Positions 53,813 through 64,000 of a stretch of 64,000 nucleotides of DNA are shown here, piece by piece. This stretch comes from Sternotherus odoratus. Lineage: Eukaryota > Chordata > Testudines > Kinosternidae. The notes below the pieces were generated by a model, which did no database searches, was not told the origin of the DNA, and saw nothing but the letters and a program-made list of their open reading frames with translations. The translations under genes and the position numbers were made by a program. How positions within the stretch are numbered: position 1 is the stretch's first letter; each line of letters starts with the position of its first letter. The stretch is taken from positions 135,645,259-135,709,258 of the forward strand of contig JAVMKO010000003.1 of the NCBI GenBank assembly GCA_032164245.1, given 5' to 3'.

Positions 53813-54199
53813 ACTTTTTCTCCCTTGCTGTACCACCCAATTTCTCACTCTCCTGTTATTATTTAACTTTGGAATTGTATAAATAAACTTTGAAGAGCAG
53901 ACTGTTTTAGAGTTTGTATGAATTACAGTTGTATTGTATTCTAATTGAAGTATAAGGAGCCACTAGTAATAGTACTGTAAGTACCACGCCAGGCAGTACA
54001 CAGTTGCAGGATTGGGCCCTAATTTGTATTGCAGTCTGATAGGAAAATAGACCTCTCCTGTATGTGGGGTTAATACATAGTAGGGAAGAGCACCTCAAAG
54101 TTTAACCTTTATACATTTTTTTCTTTAAGAAAATGTTGACATATTTTTTTACAAACTGGAAATGTTTGCAAAGACCCTTCCTCTCACTTCTGGATAGAG

Positions 54200-54454
54200 A
54201 CCTTCCTGGCTGGGACCGGGGCAGCAGCCGGGAGCCAGCAGCCAGCCCGCCAGCGGCCGGGACCGGGGCGGGAGCTGGGAGCCAGACCGCCCGCTGCCGG
54301 GATCTGGGCAGCAGCCGGGAGCCGGCAGTCAGCCGCCTGCGAAGGGGACCGGGGCCGCAGCCGGGAGGGGTCACGGTCTGATATGGATCAGAAATTTTGT
54401 CCGTTGCATCCGAAGTCTGTTAAATCGAGGTCCATTAAATCGAGGTTTTACTGT
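54200..54454. mobile_element. pogo/Tigger-like MITE, 5'-truncated second copy
   Basis: The right end 'attaaatcgaggttttactg' with TA at 54455-54456 is the inverse of the left end of the 13244 element, including 'gtccgttgcatccgaagtct'. The interior has the same kind of GC-rich 'gggaccggggcagcagccgg' units. The opposite end is not recognisable. Confidence 0.75.
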
Positions 54455-54484
54455 AATGATTTTCACTTCTGTAGCAGCTGTCAT

Positions 54485-54640
54485 TCAAGGATCTCTCTGC
54501 GCTATGTAAACAATAAACCTGACAGTACACCTGGAGTGGGGAATTGAGGCAGATGGAAGTGAAGTGATTTGCCAAATGCCACACAGCATATCAATGGCAG
54601 AGCAGGAAACAACAAATCCACGAGTCCGGACTCTCGTACC
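54485..54640 (-). mobile_element. SINE, reverse orientation
   Basis: 'ggggaattgaggcagatgga' and 'agtgaagtgatttgccaaat' then 'aatggcagagcaggaaacaa' are the inverse of the SINE body, strongly diverged. Confidence 0.6.
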
Positions 54641-55034
54641 CCTGAAACATGTTAATATTATCATCAGCAGATGACACCATTGCAGTATTTTTTTCTGCAA
54701 CTTTTCCCATATGCTTCTTTTTTACCACTTCTGGTACTGCTCCATCTTTGCAAGAGGCCAGTAGAGATTAATGTCAGCATATTAAGTATCTGGTTGGGTC
54801 CCGAGCAGCTTTTTCATAGCTAAGTGAGTGGCTTAGGGGAAGTTTGGAGTTCTTGATTTTTTTACATTGTTTAGAGACCCTGTGATGCCTCATGAAAAAC
54901 TTCTATTCAATACATATTTTCTGTATTGCTCTCCCTTCCCTCTCTTTATTACTACGGACACTTTTACAAGAAAGCTGTTTGCTGATTACTGTAAGTTACA
55001 GTTCTCTGTAACTTACTTCTCCCCAGGAGCAACT
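54641..55034. other. Unique non-coding DNA
   Basis: No gene or repeat recognised. Confidence 0.4.
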
Positions 55035-55160
55035 GTGTTGGATAAGCCAATCCTGGGAGGTGCTGAGTGCCCTCAACTCTTGTTGAAGTCAGAGGAAGTT
55101 CATGGTGCTCAGCACTTCACAAGGGATGCCCAGCACCTCACAGAATCAGGCCCTGTGTGA
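55035..55160. repeat. Foldback repeat (GAGGTGCTGAG-type)
   Basis: 'tcctgggaggtgctgagtgc' and 'cctcaactcttgttgaagtc', then the inverse 'tgcccagcacctcacagaat' and 'caggccct'. A near-complete copy. Confidence 0.65.
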
Positions 55161-57754
55161 GGAATAGCAAGGCAACATAGATGAACTTTTAAGCAGCACA
55201 TGTCCCACTTTCATTCAAATGTCTGTTGTAATAAAAACCAAGTTACGAAAAATCAACAGAAAAAATATTATCGATTGATTTTCAATATTTTTCTAACATT
55301 TCCATGAGGTGTCTATAGTTTTTTAAACAGAGCAGAATTACATTTGAATGAAGTAGGCACCACTATTTTTTTTAATTTTTCTTTACATTTAATCTATTTA
55401 GTAGACACCATTTTAGTATTTATTCATAATATGTTCAGCATCATAAACCTTTCAGTTAAATATTTTTACTACAAAGCAAAGATTCTCTTCTGTACTAAAA
55501 TTAAGCTTGTACTTATTTAAAAATATATTAGGGCAAACAAACACAACAAATATATCTTATTGTTATCTCTATTCTTCCTTTGAGTCAATTCACATTCATT
55601 ATAGACTCAAAATATTTGTGGGATAACCTCATTCCCCCCCCCCCCCCCTAGTTTTTGATCCTTTCTCCTCTTTGCTGACAGGATGCTTGCCACTTGCCTT
55701 TTGAAAGGAACTCTGTGTACACAGTCACTTCTTGAAAAGATCAGTGCTATCATTTGAACATGACTTTTCCAGAAACGTAGGGACGACTTCTTGTGTGAAC
55801 TACTCACAGTCTCAGTCTGATCCTGATTACATTCTGATGTTGGTTCTGGATCCTTCTTCAAAATACACTACCTATCTCATTTCTGTATATGACTCTGAAT
55901 TCCAAAGGATAATTTGACTGTAAGACTTTTTAATTCCCTAACTTACTTCAGCAGTTATCAGAAGCTGGTTACTTCAGCTAGTTGATATGCCTTGCTGTTT
56001 TGTAAACACTCTCTCTAGTATTGTGCATTACTCATAGTTTGAAAACCACTTTGACTTCTGTAACATAATTGTGTTAATGTCAAATGAGTCACAGAGAAAC
56101 AGCAAGCTCCTTGTATCAGAGCCTCACCTTGGTGCCAGTTTCTGAATACAGTGTAATCCTGCTGCTATGGGAGGGGTAAATCAGAAGGTTTAGAGGGGGA
56201 AGTCATGTGAAGTTATGATAATGACACAAAGGAGAATGAGTGACCATCAAATTCAGATTCACTAGAACATAAAGTTACTGTTAAGAGAAGATGATCACCT
56301 GATCTTTCTTTGTTAGGAAAAAAAAAAAGGAATGACGGCAGCTTGGCAGATACCTGTTGAACATAAACAACTTTTGCCATTGCTTAGTTAGCTAATCTGC
56401 AATGATTGATTTATGTAATTTGACATTTAAACCATATTCAATTTCAAAATTGATCATCTTTAACGTCTTATGAATTTTACTTCTTTGGGTATTTCTTATC
56501 TTTTAAATATCACTTGCATCTGTTAAACTATTTTAGCTCATTTTGGGGGCTATCAATTGCCAAGCGCTAGGTGGTCCTTGAAAAGTTAACAGTTACTACA
56601 CCAACTTATGTTCTGACTTAATTACAGCCCCATTAACAGGTGTCAGAACAGGAGTTGGTCCAGTATTAAAAAAGAAAGGATTCTAAATTTGTGAAACACT
56701 GGCCATCTCAACTCTAGTGGAATTTCTTCTGCAGCAAACAATAGGCAGTTACTAATTCTTTTTTATTTGTCTAACCAGGATTTTATATAAATTCAAACAT
56801 AAATTAATATACAAATTTACCAGACCTTAACAGTCTGATAATGAACAAAATTTATCATTTGAGTATAAATGAATACACTTTTTTCAGATAATACATGTTT
56901 TACTCTTAGAACATAGGTGCTTTTCATTGTTTCAATAGAACCCAAGGTGCTAAAATATATCAAAATAAAACTAGTGAGCTAAAAAACTAGACAATAGTTA
57001 ACAGCTGAAATGACAGCACTAGTAAAATACTTTAAGCACTAATAAAGCAATTCATGGAAGCATTGTGTATAAGATTAATTGTGTGTGTATATATATATAT
57101 ATATTATATATAATGTATACAGCCCTAGTTGAGAAATTTATGAGACATGACTTACATTTCTCTGTATAAGATCCTTAAGAAACTCTGTCCTTTTCAGAAT
57201 ATTTTCCCTTCACATCCTGACTTCTCAGATCATCCCTTTCAAATCTTTCTGCTCACTTATCCTAGAAACTCTGTTAATAAACTAAATCTTACTTGCCCCC
57301 TCTGGAACCAACTGTCGTTACTCAATTAAATGGAAATATGAAGTCATGTCATAGGTGACTAATTGCAACCTCGATTTATCTACTAGCCATGATCTAAATA
57401 TGAAGCCACAACATCATCTTGACCTTAAAGTGAGTGAGGGGCTTTATTTCACACCACATTTCCCAATCAAAGATAGCCTACTATGGACAATACCTGTAGT
57501 TTGAAACCAGCAGAGCTCTGAGTTATAATTATTCTTGTTTGATTTATTACAGCCTTTGACACAGTAGAATCAATTTATTATTTCCTCGATGGAACCTTTT
57601 TTGGAATATTCAGTATTTGTTCTTCAACTAAAGAACATTTATGAAATACATTTTAATAGACTAATTCACAAAAGAAAAAGTCTATATTTTAATTATTTAT
57701 TCATAATTTTAAATTAGTCCTTACACAGATGCTCACAAACAAATATCCATAAAG
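55161..57754. other. Unique non-coding DNA
   Basis: 2.6 kb, AT-rich, with no supported gene. Holds a C-run at 55635-55649 and a (TA)n run at 57092-57116. Confidence 0.4.
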
Positions 57755-57905
57755 GGTGCTACCTAGATTGGGAGCTTTTAGGGCTGGGACTCTCGCTAAT
57801 CTACATGTACAGCACACAGCAGAATAGGGCTGTGATTCGTGACTGAGGCTTCTAGGAGCTATTCTAAAGAAATAAATGGTTATTAATAATAATGATAATT
57901 AATAA
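57755..57905 (+). mobile_element. L2/SINE-type 3' tail
   Basis: 'ctagattgggagcttttagg' ... 'ctacatgtacagcacacagc' ... 'ttattaataataatgataat' is a diverged copy of the tail seen at 33290. Confidence 0.6.
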
Positions 57906-59419
57906 TAAACTATGTAAACCCATCTTGTTTTTGTCCATTACACACAGTTAGGTGGAAGAGGGTCTCATATACAATTCAGTGGGTATGTTAGTTTAGACTC
58001 CCAAATAGAGCAATTACAAATAAAACTGGACAAATGCATCCCTGGTATCACCCCAGTACATCCATGGAATGAAATTTGGGATGAAGATGGCCCATGTTTA
58101 TTAATGTAAAACTTAATTTATGCCGGACTCCTCTATTTTAATGATTTTTTAATGTGTCCATGATCATAGCACCTGGATACATGACCTACATTAAAAAGCA
58201 AGATGTAAAATCAAATTGCCCACAAAAGAGAAGCTGTAATCTAAAACTCCCTCTTGACCAATTCTCATTTACATCCTCCGGCACAAAGCACATAACCAGT
58301 AACTCCACCTATTGCTCTTTCCCCTCTCACAGTTATCCAAACCCTTGTTTATCTGCATGTTTATTGTGTTCCCAGAATTGTTTTGTTTTTTTTTATAAAC
58401 AGGACAGTATTGAAACCACCAGAACAGCTTTCAAGCAGTCACAGTTGTTACATATTATTAAACCATATCAGCCCTCAGCCTCTGACCCCAACTCATGTAC
58501 TATCTAATTGATCACAATAAATTCCTGATGCCCCCATCAGTGAAACATATCAATAAAATCATATTGTGTGACAGGGGAATTATGTATTTGAACAAAAAAG
58601 TGTTATGTTTGTCTATTAGCTGTCACCTGTGTCTGTCTATCATTGGTCTGTCATTCTCTATCAATCATCTGTCTGTCCCTTTCTTTCCATCTAGCTAGGC
58701 CTCATACACTGTATATCTGACCCTCTCTGTATGCACATCTATTTCTCAGTCTGTTGTCTCCATCTGTTTCCCTGTCTCTCATAACCCTAATCCCTGTGAG
58801 GGACTTTGGAAATAGGGGGTTAGGGAGCTGAGGAGAAATATGGTTGAAGAGACGTTGAGGTCAGGTACAGATGGGGACCTTGGGGAGGAGGGACTTTGGG
58901 ACTGCTACAGGGGAGGACTATGAGGAGGGAGAGCTGAGGAGTATGGGGGAATCTTGGACAGATGAAGGGACAGGTACTAATTAAGGGACCTTGGGGAGAA
59001 AGAACAGAGCCCAGGAGAGGGAGCCAAATCCTTAGGGGACAATTGGAGAGAAAACTGAGGGGAGGAGGCAGAGACTTGGGAGGACACTTGGGGAGAGGGG
59101 ATCTGGGAGTAGCGTAAAGAAGACTGGTAAAGTCAAGGAAGCTGGAGGGATGGGATAGAGATATGGGAAAGGCAGAGAAAAGGGAGATGGGTGATCTTGA
59201 ATGGCAAAGAGAGTGGGCATAGTGAGTGTAACTTTCTAAGAGATCTGGGAGACAGAGGGGTATTGGAAAAGATGGACGAGAACAGGGAGATAATGGAGAA
59301 GAGCACAGAAGGGGAATGTTTCCACAGGAAAAAAATTCGTGGGTCTGTCAGGGAATGAAGGGGAACAGAATGAAAAAATGCAGGATTGTTTGGGAGGAAA
59401 ACAAGAGCGTATAGGGTGA
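57906..59419. other. Unique DNA with a purine-rich stretch
   Basis: No gene. From about 58795 to 59415 the plus strand is G/A-rich with loosely repeated 'gaccttgggga' and 'gggagg' words but no stable period. Confidence 0.5.
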
Positions 59420-59652
59420 GATGGTTAGGGCACCAGCCCAGGATTTGGGATGCCTTGGCTCATTTCCTGCTTCTGCCACAGACTTTCTATGTGACCTCAG
59501 TCAAGTCACTTAGCCTGCTTGTGCCTCAGCTCCCCATCTGTAAAATGAGATAATAGCACTTCCCTGCCTTACAGGGTGTTGTGAGGATAAATACATTAAG
59601 ACAGTGAGGCCCTCACACACCATGGTGATAGTGGCTGAATAAGTACCTTAGC
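59420..59652 (+). mobile_element. tRNA-derived SINE, near full length
   Basis: Box-A-like 'tggttagggcaccagcc' is followed by 'ctgccacagactttctatgt', then 'ccccatctgtaaaatgag', 'ttacagggtgttgtgaggat' and 'aaatacattaag'. Same family as 63722. Internal Pol III promoter elements are decayed. Confidence 0.85.
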
Positions 59653-59879
59653 TACAGAAGGGAGGCAGTGGGGTTGGGGATGTGTTACCGAGATCCTTCA
59701 GAAGCAAGACCCCACTATGAGGGAGGAGGGTTTGCCTCTCTCCCCCACTCAGTAGGCAAAGCGAAGACCCAGGCACAACACTGTGTAACACCAGTGTTTC
59801 ACCCCGGACTCTGGCCGCCTCCCCATCTTCTGGCACAAGTTCTAGTGCGGGGCTATGGCTGGGGGGTTATAACACGCCA

Positions 59880-60045
59880 ACCTCCGCGCCACGGGTCCAG
59901 TAAATGCGGTTCTCGTTGTACCGGGGAAACTGAGGCACGGAGGGGTAAAGCGAGCTGCCCATGTGGCACTGAGATTACAAGCTGCGGCCCCCGTACCTCC
60001 CAGTCACCCCCGCTGTAACCACCGCACCACGCCGCCTCCAGCCTT
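59880..60045 (-). mobile_element. SINE, reverse orientation
   Basis: 'accggggaaactgaggcacg' and 'gaggggtaaagcgagctgcc' then 'gtacctcccagtcacccccg' are the inverse of the SINE body, here GC-shifted at the edge of the CpG island. Confidence 0.65.
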
Positions 60046-60084
60046 GACCAAGGGGAGAGGGAAGAAAACGGGTCCATGCTCCTT

Positions 60085-60610
60085 TAAGGAATCGAAACCC
60101 CAGTGAACATTCCAGTCGACGTGTCATCGTTCCTGGAAACGGATGGCGTCATCGCGTCCCTTCCGCCCTTGACGGGTGGCGGCTGACAGATCAGCGCGGA
60201 CCTGAAACAAAGGAGTAAAAATAGCCGAGGCAGGGCGGGGGAAGTGGGCTACGCCACTGCTGTTCGGCTACGAGCCACCCTGGAGTACGGTGGCCGGCGA
60301 GGGCTGCTCGCCTGGTCTTCGCGGGAGGGTGGATGACTCACAGGGGTAACCGCCCTCCCCCTTAACTCACCGTCCGCCACGAACCCTCCGTGCACATGCG
60401 CAGTAGACCGAGCTATTTACAGCCGTCTCTTGGGGGATGATGTAATGCAGGGAGCAGCTGAGCGGGGCTGTGCGTGCAACGTCACCGGCTCGCTGCCTCG
60501 AGCTGTTTACAGCAGGGACTGTCGGTTACCTAGCAACGCAGGCTGAGACACGGAGGAGCGTCCCGGGCCCTCCGCCCCGCAGGAGCATCGACACTGGGAT
60601 CAGCGCGCCC
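60085..60610. promoter_or_regulatory. CpG island with clustered factor motifs, possible distal promoter
   Basis: Motifs seen: GCGTCAT at 60146-60152, TATA/MEF2-like GTAAAAATAG at 60215-60224, AP-1 TGACTCA at 60334-60340, NRF1-like TGCACATGCGCAG at 60391-60403, TGATGTAA (TTACATCA on minus) at 60438-60445, CRE-like AACGTCACC at 60479-60486 and RFX X-box-like GTTACCTAGCAAC at 60525-60537. A minus-strand donor GACG|GTGAGTTAAG lies at 60371/60370. Direction of transcription is not settled. It sits 25 kb upstream of ATF3, where an alternative ATF3 promoter is known in human, or it may drive an unannotated RNA. Confidence 0.55.
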
Positions 60611-60689
60611 GGCCCCACTCCCCAGGGCAGCAAGGCCCCCACCGTCCCGAGCACAGACATCCCCTCCCCCCAAAAGCTCTGACACCCCC

Positions 60690-60812
60690 CTGAGACAGAG
60701 ATGCCAACCTCCCAGGGTTGTCCTGGTGTCTCCAGGAATGAAATTATAATTAAAGATCCCGCCATGTGAGGAAATCTCCAGGAATAAATCCAGCCAAAAT
60801 TGGCAACCCTAC
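60690..60812 (+). repeat. Foldback interspersed repeat (TTGCCAAC-type)
   Basis: 'gatgccaacctcccagggtt' and 'gtcctggtgtctccaggaat' then 'aatctccaggaataaatcca' and 'aaaattggcaaccctac'. Homologous to 6990-7117 in the opposite orientation. Confidence 0.68.
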
Positions 60813-60814
60813 AA

Positions 60815-61130
60815 GAGCACTGACATTTTCCCCAACATGGGCCCCCTCACCCCAAGAGCTCTGACATTGCCCCCCCCAGAGCACCAGCATGGGCCCCTTC
60901 ACCCCAAGATCTCTGACACTGCCCCCACCCCCAGCAATAACATGGGCTTCCTCACCCCAGGAATACTGACATGGGTCCCCCCCGAGAGCACTGACATGGG
61001 CCCACACAGCCATAGAACTCCAACATCCTCCCCACCCCAAAAGCACCAATATGGGCCCCAATCTACCCCAACAGCACTGACTCAGGGATTCCCCTCCCCA
61101 AGGGCACTGACTTGGGGCCCCACTCCAGAT
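60815..61130 (+). repeat. Degenerate tandem repeat, about 45-60 bp units
   Basis: Units of the type 'gagcactgacatgggcccc' plus 'ctcaccccaa' recur about six or seven times with length variation. It has drifted too far to fix a period. Frames on both strands here are artefacts. Confidence 0.7.
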
Positions 61131-62484
61131 GCTGTACAGGTCCTGCCCCACTCCAGACCTTGACAAAGATGGTGTCCAGTTTCAAGGAAATCAACACAGT
61201 AGCCCCTTGGCCTCCTGCCAGGCCCAGACGAGAATTCACACGGGCTCTCCAATGTCTAGGTACAACTAGTATAAATTGGGTGCTAGGATTTTAGTCCCTG
61301 TGGCATCACAGGCTTGGACAGCAGATGTGCAAAACTCCAATAGCCTCCATACTACCGATTACACTAGAGTGCCAACAATTGCTAGGGTGCTAGGCCAATA
61401 GTGGCATATTGGGAAATTTGGGAGGAAAACATCTAGTGTAGAAAAGGCCTGTTTCTGTTTACTTAGATCCACAGCTTTGTCTAGCTTTCCCTCAGCCCCA
61501 AATCATCACCCATAAATCACTATGATCCACAGTCCTCTTTAGTGTTTGACAAAGACCCTCACAAATGGCAAAAACAACACAAAGCTTCCGACGGGGTCTG
61601 AAATGTTGTGGGGTTATCTTTTTATCTCTACAGACTTCTTAATCAGTTGGGGCTCAAGATTTCACATTCCTGATGTCAGCATGAAAAGACACTGAGACAG
61701 CCCCAGGTTTCTGTTGGATGGAGGTAAATGAGTGACGTAGTTGTAACAATGAGAGGTTCTGTATGTTCAAACCTGTTTTGCTACTTAAAAACTATAGCGG
61801 AGATAATAATCTGGGATAGACAGATCTCACTGATGTGTTATGAATCTGTAAAATAGTATTTTCCAAGCATTTTGAAAGGACAGAGATTCATCTTCCAACC
61901 TTAGAAAATGGTATTGTTGAAATCTTTTTTTCCCTTTCAGTTTGATTGGTTTTCTTTCTTTTTTTAAAAAGGAAATCTCTTTCTGGTGGGGATCTGAGAA
62001 GGTGTTAAATTCTGTTTGTGGCCATGTCTATGAGTTATCTGGGTTAACTTTACTTGATTAAATTTATAATTTTACCGCAGGAGGGGGAGGCTTCTCCTTT
62101 AAATGCCACCACTTTTTATTTGGCTTCCAGCATCTTCAAGGAAGTCTAAAAAATATCTTAATTTTTTGGGGATTTTATTTGAAGAATGAAATTCTGTTAT
62201 GATAAAAGAAAAAGAAACCCTAGAACCAAGTTCCTTTTATTTCAGTGACAGTTTATAGGTTCTTTATGGACAAAGCAGCAATGAATATTAGAGCATTTGC
62301 CATTCAAGGTAGAATGAAAAAATCATACCATTTTTTGGTTGGGGAATCATTTACCAAGAGTGACTCTCATTTCATCATGCTTAGTTTGTTTCTGTCTCAT
62401 ATAGATAGGATTTATAATTTAAGGATCTCAAGGAGTTATTTCTCTCAACACCTCTGTCAAGCAGATATGCATTAGCCTACCCAA
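61131..62484. other. Unique non-coding DNA
   Basis: No supported gene or repeat; the 76-codon frame at 62245-62475 has no domain. Confidence 0.4.
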
Positions 62485-62625
62485 TGTACAGATTTGAAAA
62501 CTGAGCACCTAAGAGGCTCAGTCACTTGCCTATGGTTACTGGGGAGCAAAACTGGTAATTTAATCCAGGAATTCTGGCTTCACAATTTTCTATTCTAACC
62601 CTTAGACCTATTGCCTCCTTGTTTA
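62485..62625 (-). mobile_element. SINE, reverse orientation
   Basis: 'cagatttgaaaactgagcac' ... 'cagtcacttgcctatggtta' ... 'aggaattctggcttcac' are the inverse of the SINE body, ending at a decayed tRNA head near 62620. Confidence 0.65.
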
Positions 62626-63720
62626 TGTTACTCTACCTTATTTGGTTGGTTTAGTGACAGCATAATGCAGTGTCATGCTTAGAAATCACAAACTAAGCAT
62701 CTCTGGAGTAGGTTGGGAGAGAGTAATCTTTCTGTTCAGCCCACAGAGAGGTGTTTTCAAATTCCACAAGATTTCTTGTTTTCAAGCATAAGAAGTAAAG
62801 ACAACTGTGTTTCTCATCTACATTTCCTTTAATTATAAGTCTGAAGATAAGGATAGAGTGGTTATTGTTTCCAAGTGTAATACAGCATTCCTGAATTAGT
62901 TCAGTCTGGAGGAGTTGCTATTTTGTTGGCACATTATAATTGTAGCTTTCCTGCCCCCAGCTACTTGGCCAAGAGAGAGATTTCGGTATATGGCACTTCT
63001 AATTTCTGCTTAATCTGCCCTTAAATGGGAGCTTTTTGTAAAGGTAAATTAAAGCTTTGTCTCTGGTAAGAGACTTTTTTTTCTTTCTGGCTCCTATTTC
63101 TCCCTGGCACGATTAGAACTAGGAGTTCCACTTGCTCAAATATCAGGAGCTAGAGTTGAACATTAAGCTGGTTCTGACAATTCAGCTTTTTCATTCCAGA
63201 CAAAATGTGACCACCTGGAATACCATTATCCCAGATCATTAGGTTATGCAAGGTGAGGGACAGCAGTCATTTTTGAAATTTAGAAGTTAAGCAAATACCA
63301 ATTTGTTTTCATCCCACCATATTTGAATCAAATCAGCAGAGACAAGACTCAAGGAAAAGCATGATAGCAGTTTTTGTAAATGTAGGAGCAATCTGGATAT
63401 TAAAGATGTATGAGAAAGTTACTATTATGTAGGGTTTACATGCCCTTTAGAACATACAGTTTACCATAATACCTGAGCACTTCTTATTCAAATATAGACT
63501 CAAGAGCCAATAGGCGATGGCTTATTCTTCATGGAAAGATTCAGTGGTCTCCTTCCATCTTTTGTGCATCACCGAAGGCCCTTAGACATCATGAATTCAT
63601 GGACAAAGATAAAGCAATTATGTAATTCAATAGGTTGTAGCAAGGTGATAATACTTCTGCCTTAAGCAACTATAAGCAAAATTGGCTCTCTCTGCCCTTG
63701 GGCTTTTTTTCTTCTAAGAG
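62626..63720. other. Unique non-coding DNA
   Basis: AT-rich, with no gene or repeat recognised. Confidence 0.4.
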
Positions 63721-63968
63721 AAGAGAGGATGGTCTAGTCGTGGTTAGGGTACAAGCCTGAGATTTAGGAGACCTGGGTTCAATTTCTTATTCTGCCACAG
63801 ACTTCCTTGAATAAATCATTTATTCTTTCTGCGCCTCACTTCCCCATTTATAAAGAGGGTGATGATAGTGCTTCCCTACCTTGCAGAAGTGTTGTGAGGG
63901 TAAACACATTAAAGGTGAGGTAGTCAGTTACTGTTGCTATCGGAGCCATATAAATAGCTAAAATAGAT
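63721..63968 (+). mobile_element. tRNA-derived SINE, full length
   Basis: Box A-like 'gtggttagggtacaagcc' and box B-like 'gggttcaatttc' form the tRNA head. Then follow 'ctgccacagacttccttg', 'ccccatttataaagaggg', 'agaagtgttgtgagggtaaa' and the end 'gagccatataaatagctaaa'. Best-preserved SINE copy in the window. Confidence 0.88.
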
Positions 63969-63970
63969 AA

Positions 63971-64000
63971 AAGGGTTAAGATTAGCAGCCGTGTTAGTCT
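63971..64000 (-). mobile_element. Start of a Penelope-type tail, cut by the window end
   Basis: 'agattagcagccgtgttagt' is the inverse of the 'actaacacggctgctaatct' end of the 8073-8188 element. A minus-strand copy therefore continues past the window. Confidence 0.7.

Noticed and set aside
60470..60682. Small gene in the 60-kb island
   Set aside because: Short frame without domain or conserved start context; the island looks regulatory rather than coding.
63721..63800. True tRNA gene
   Set aside because: Box A- and B-like sequences are the head of a SINE that continues for about 170 bp; no proper cloverleaf or anticodon stem is preserved.
1..64000. CRISPR array, operons or bacterial features
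   Set aside because: The tandem arrays seen are microsatellites, minisatellites or transposon repeats; introns, CpG islands and retroposons show a vertebrate genome.

Overview
The window looks like vertebrate nuclear DNA, most likely from a turtle (a crocodilian is second choice). It is AT-rich and gene-poor, with two CpG-rich islands. It carries a mix of repeats that I associate with Testudines: CR1 LINEs, Penelope-like elements, tRNA-derived SINEs, bi-genic PIF/Harbinger transposons, a Ty3/gypsy element and many hAT-type MITEs. The species call is inference from these repeats and was not tested by a search.

Only one cellular protein gene is convincing: ATF3, the stress-induced bZIP transcription factor, on the minus strand. 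Its TATA promoter and non-coding exon 1 lie in a CpG island (promoter about 35.5 kb, exon 1 at 35340-35471). Exon 2 (start codon and N-terminal domain) is 30311-30554, exon 3 (basic region) is 28017-28124, and exon 4 (leucine zipper and C-terminus) starts at 26539 with its stop codon at 26342-26344. The joined frame is 181 codons plus stop with canonical GT-AG junctions, the same length as I recall for human ATF3. The promoter keeps an ATF/CRE-like site and a C/EBP-ATF (CARE) site beside the TATA box. A second CpG-rich, CRE-like-motif-rich block at 60.1-60.56 kb, about 25 kb upstream in the direction of transcription, may be a distal alternative promoter or the promoter of an unannotated transcript.

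Layout. 1-8.3 kb: unique DNA with small MITEs, SINE relics and a Penelope scrap. 8302-12361: a Harbinger element with TTA target duplications, a transposase gene that has lost its C-terminus, and an opposing two-exon Myb/SANT gene. 13.2-13.9 kb: a pogo/Tigger-like MITE filled with a 47-bp minisatellite. 15.5-19.85 kb: a broken minus-strand gypsy element with integrase upstream of reverse transcriptase (Gmr1-like order), whose 3' LTR holds two hAT insertions. 19.9-26.3 kb: unique DNA with few repeats. 26.3-36.3 kb: ATF3, with MITEs in its introns. 36.3-47 kb: MITEs, an LTR fragment, an LTR-like insertion inside a SINE, and a CR1 end with a hAT inside it. 47.1-48.4 kb: a head-to-head Penelope-like element with a GIY-YIG endonuclease relic and a hammerhead-ribozyme-like motif. 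48.4-64 kb: mostly unique DNA with microsatellites, MITEs, SINEs and the 60-kb island.

The most interesting points are the hammerhead-like motifs in Penelope tails, the integrase-before-RT gypsy element, the Harbinger element that lost exactly the part carrying its third catalytic residue, the consistent TA-centred hAT target sites, and the ATF3 promoter with its possible distal partner.
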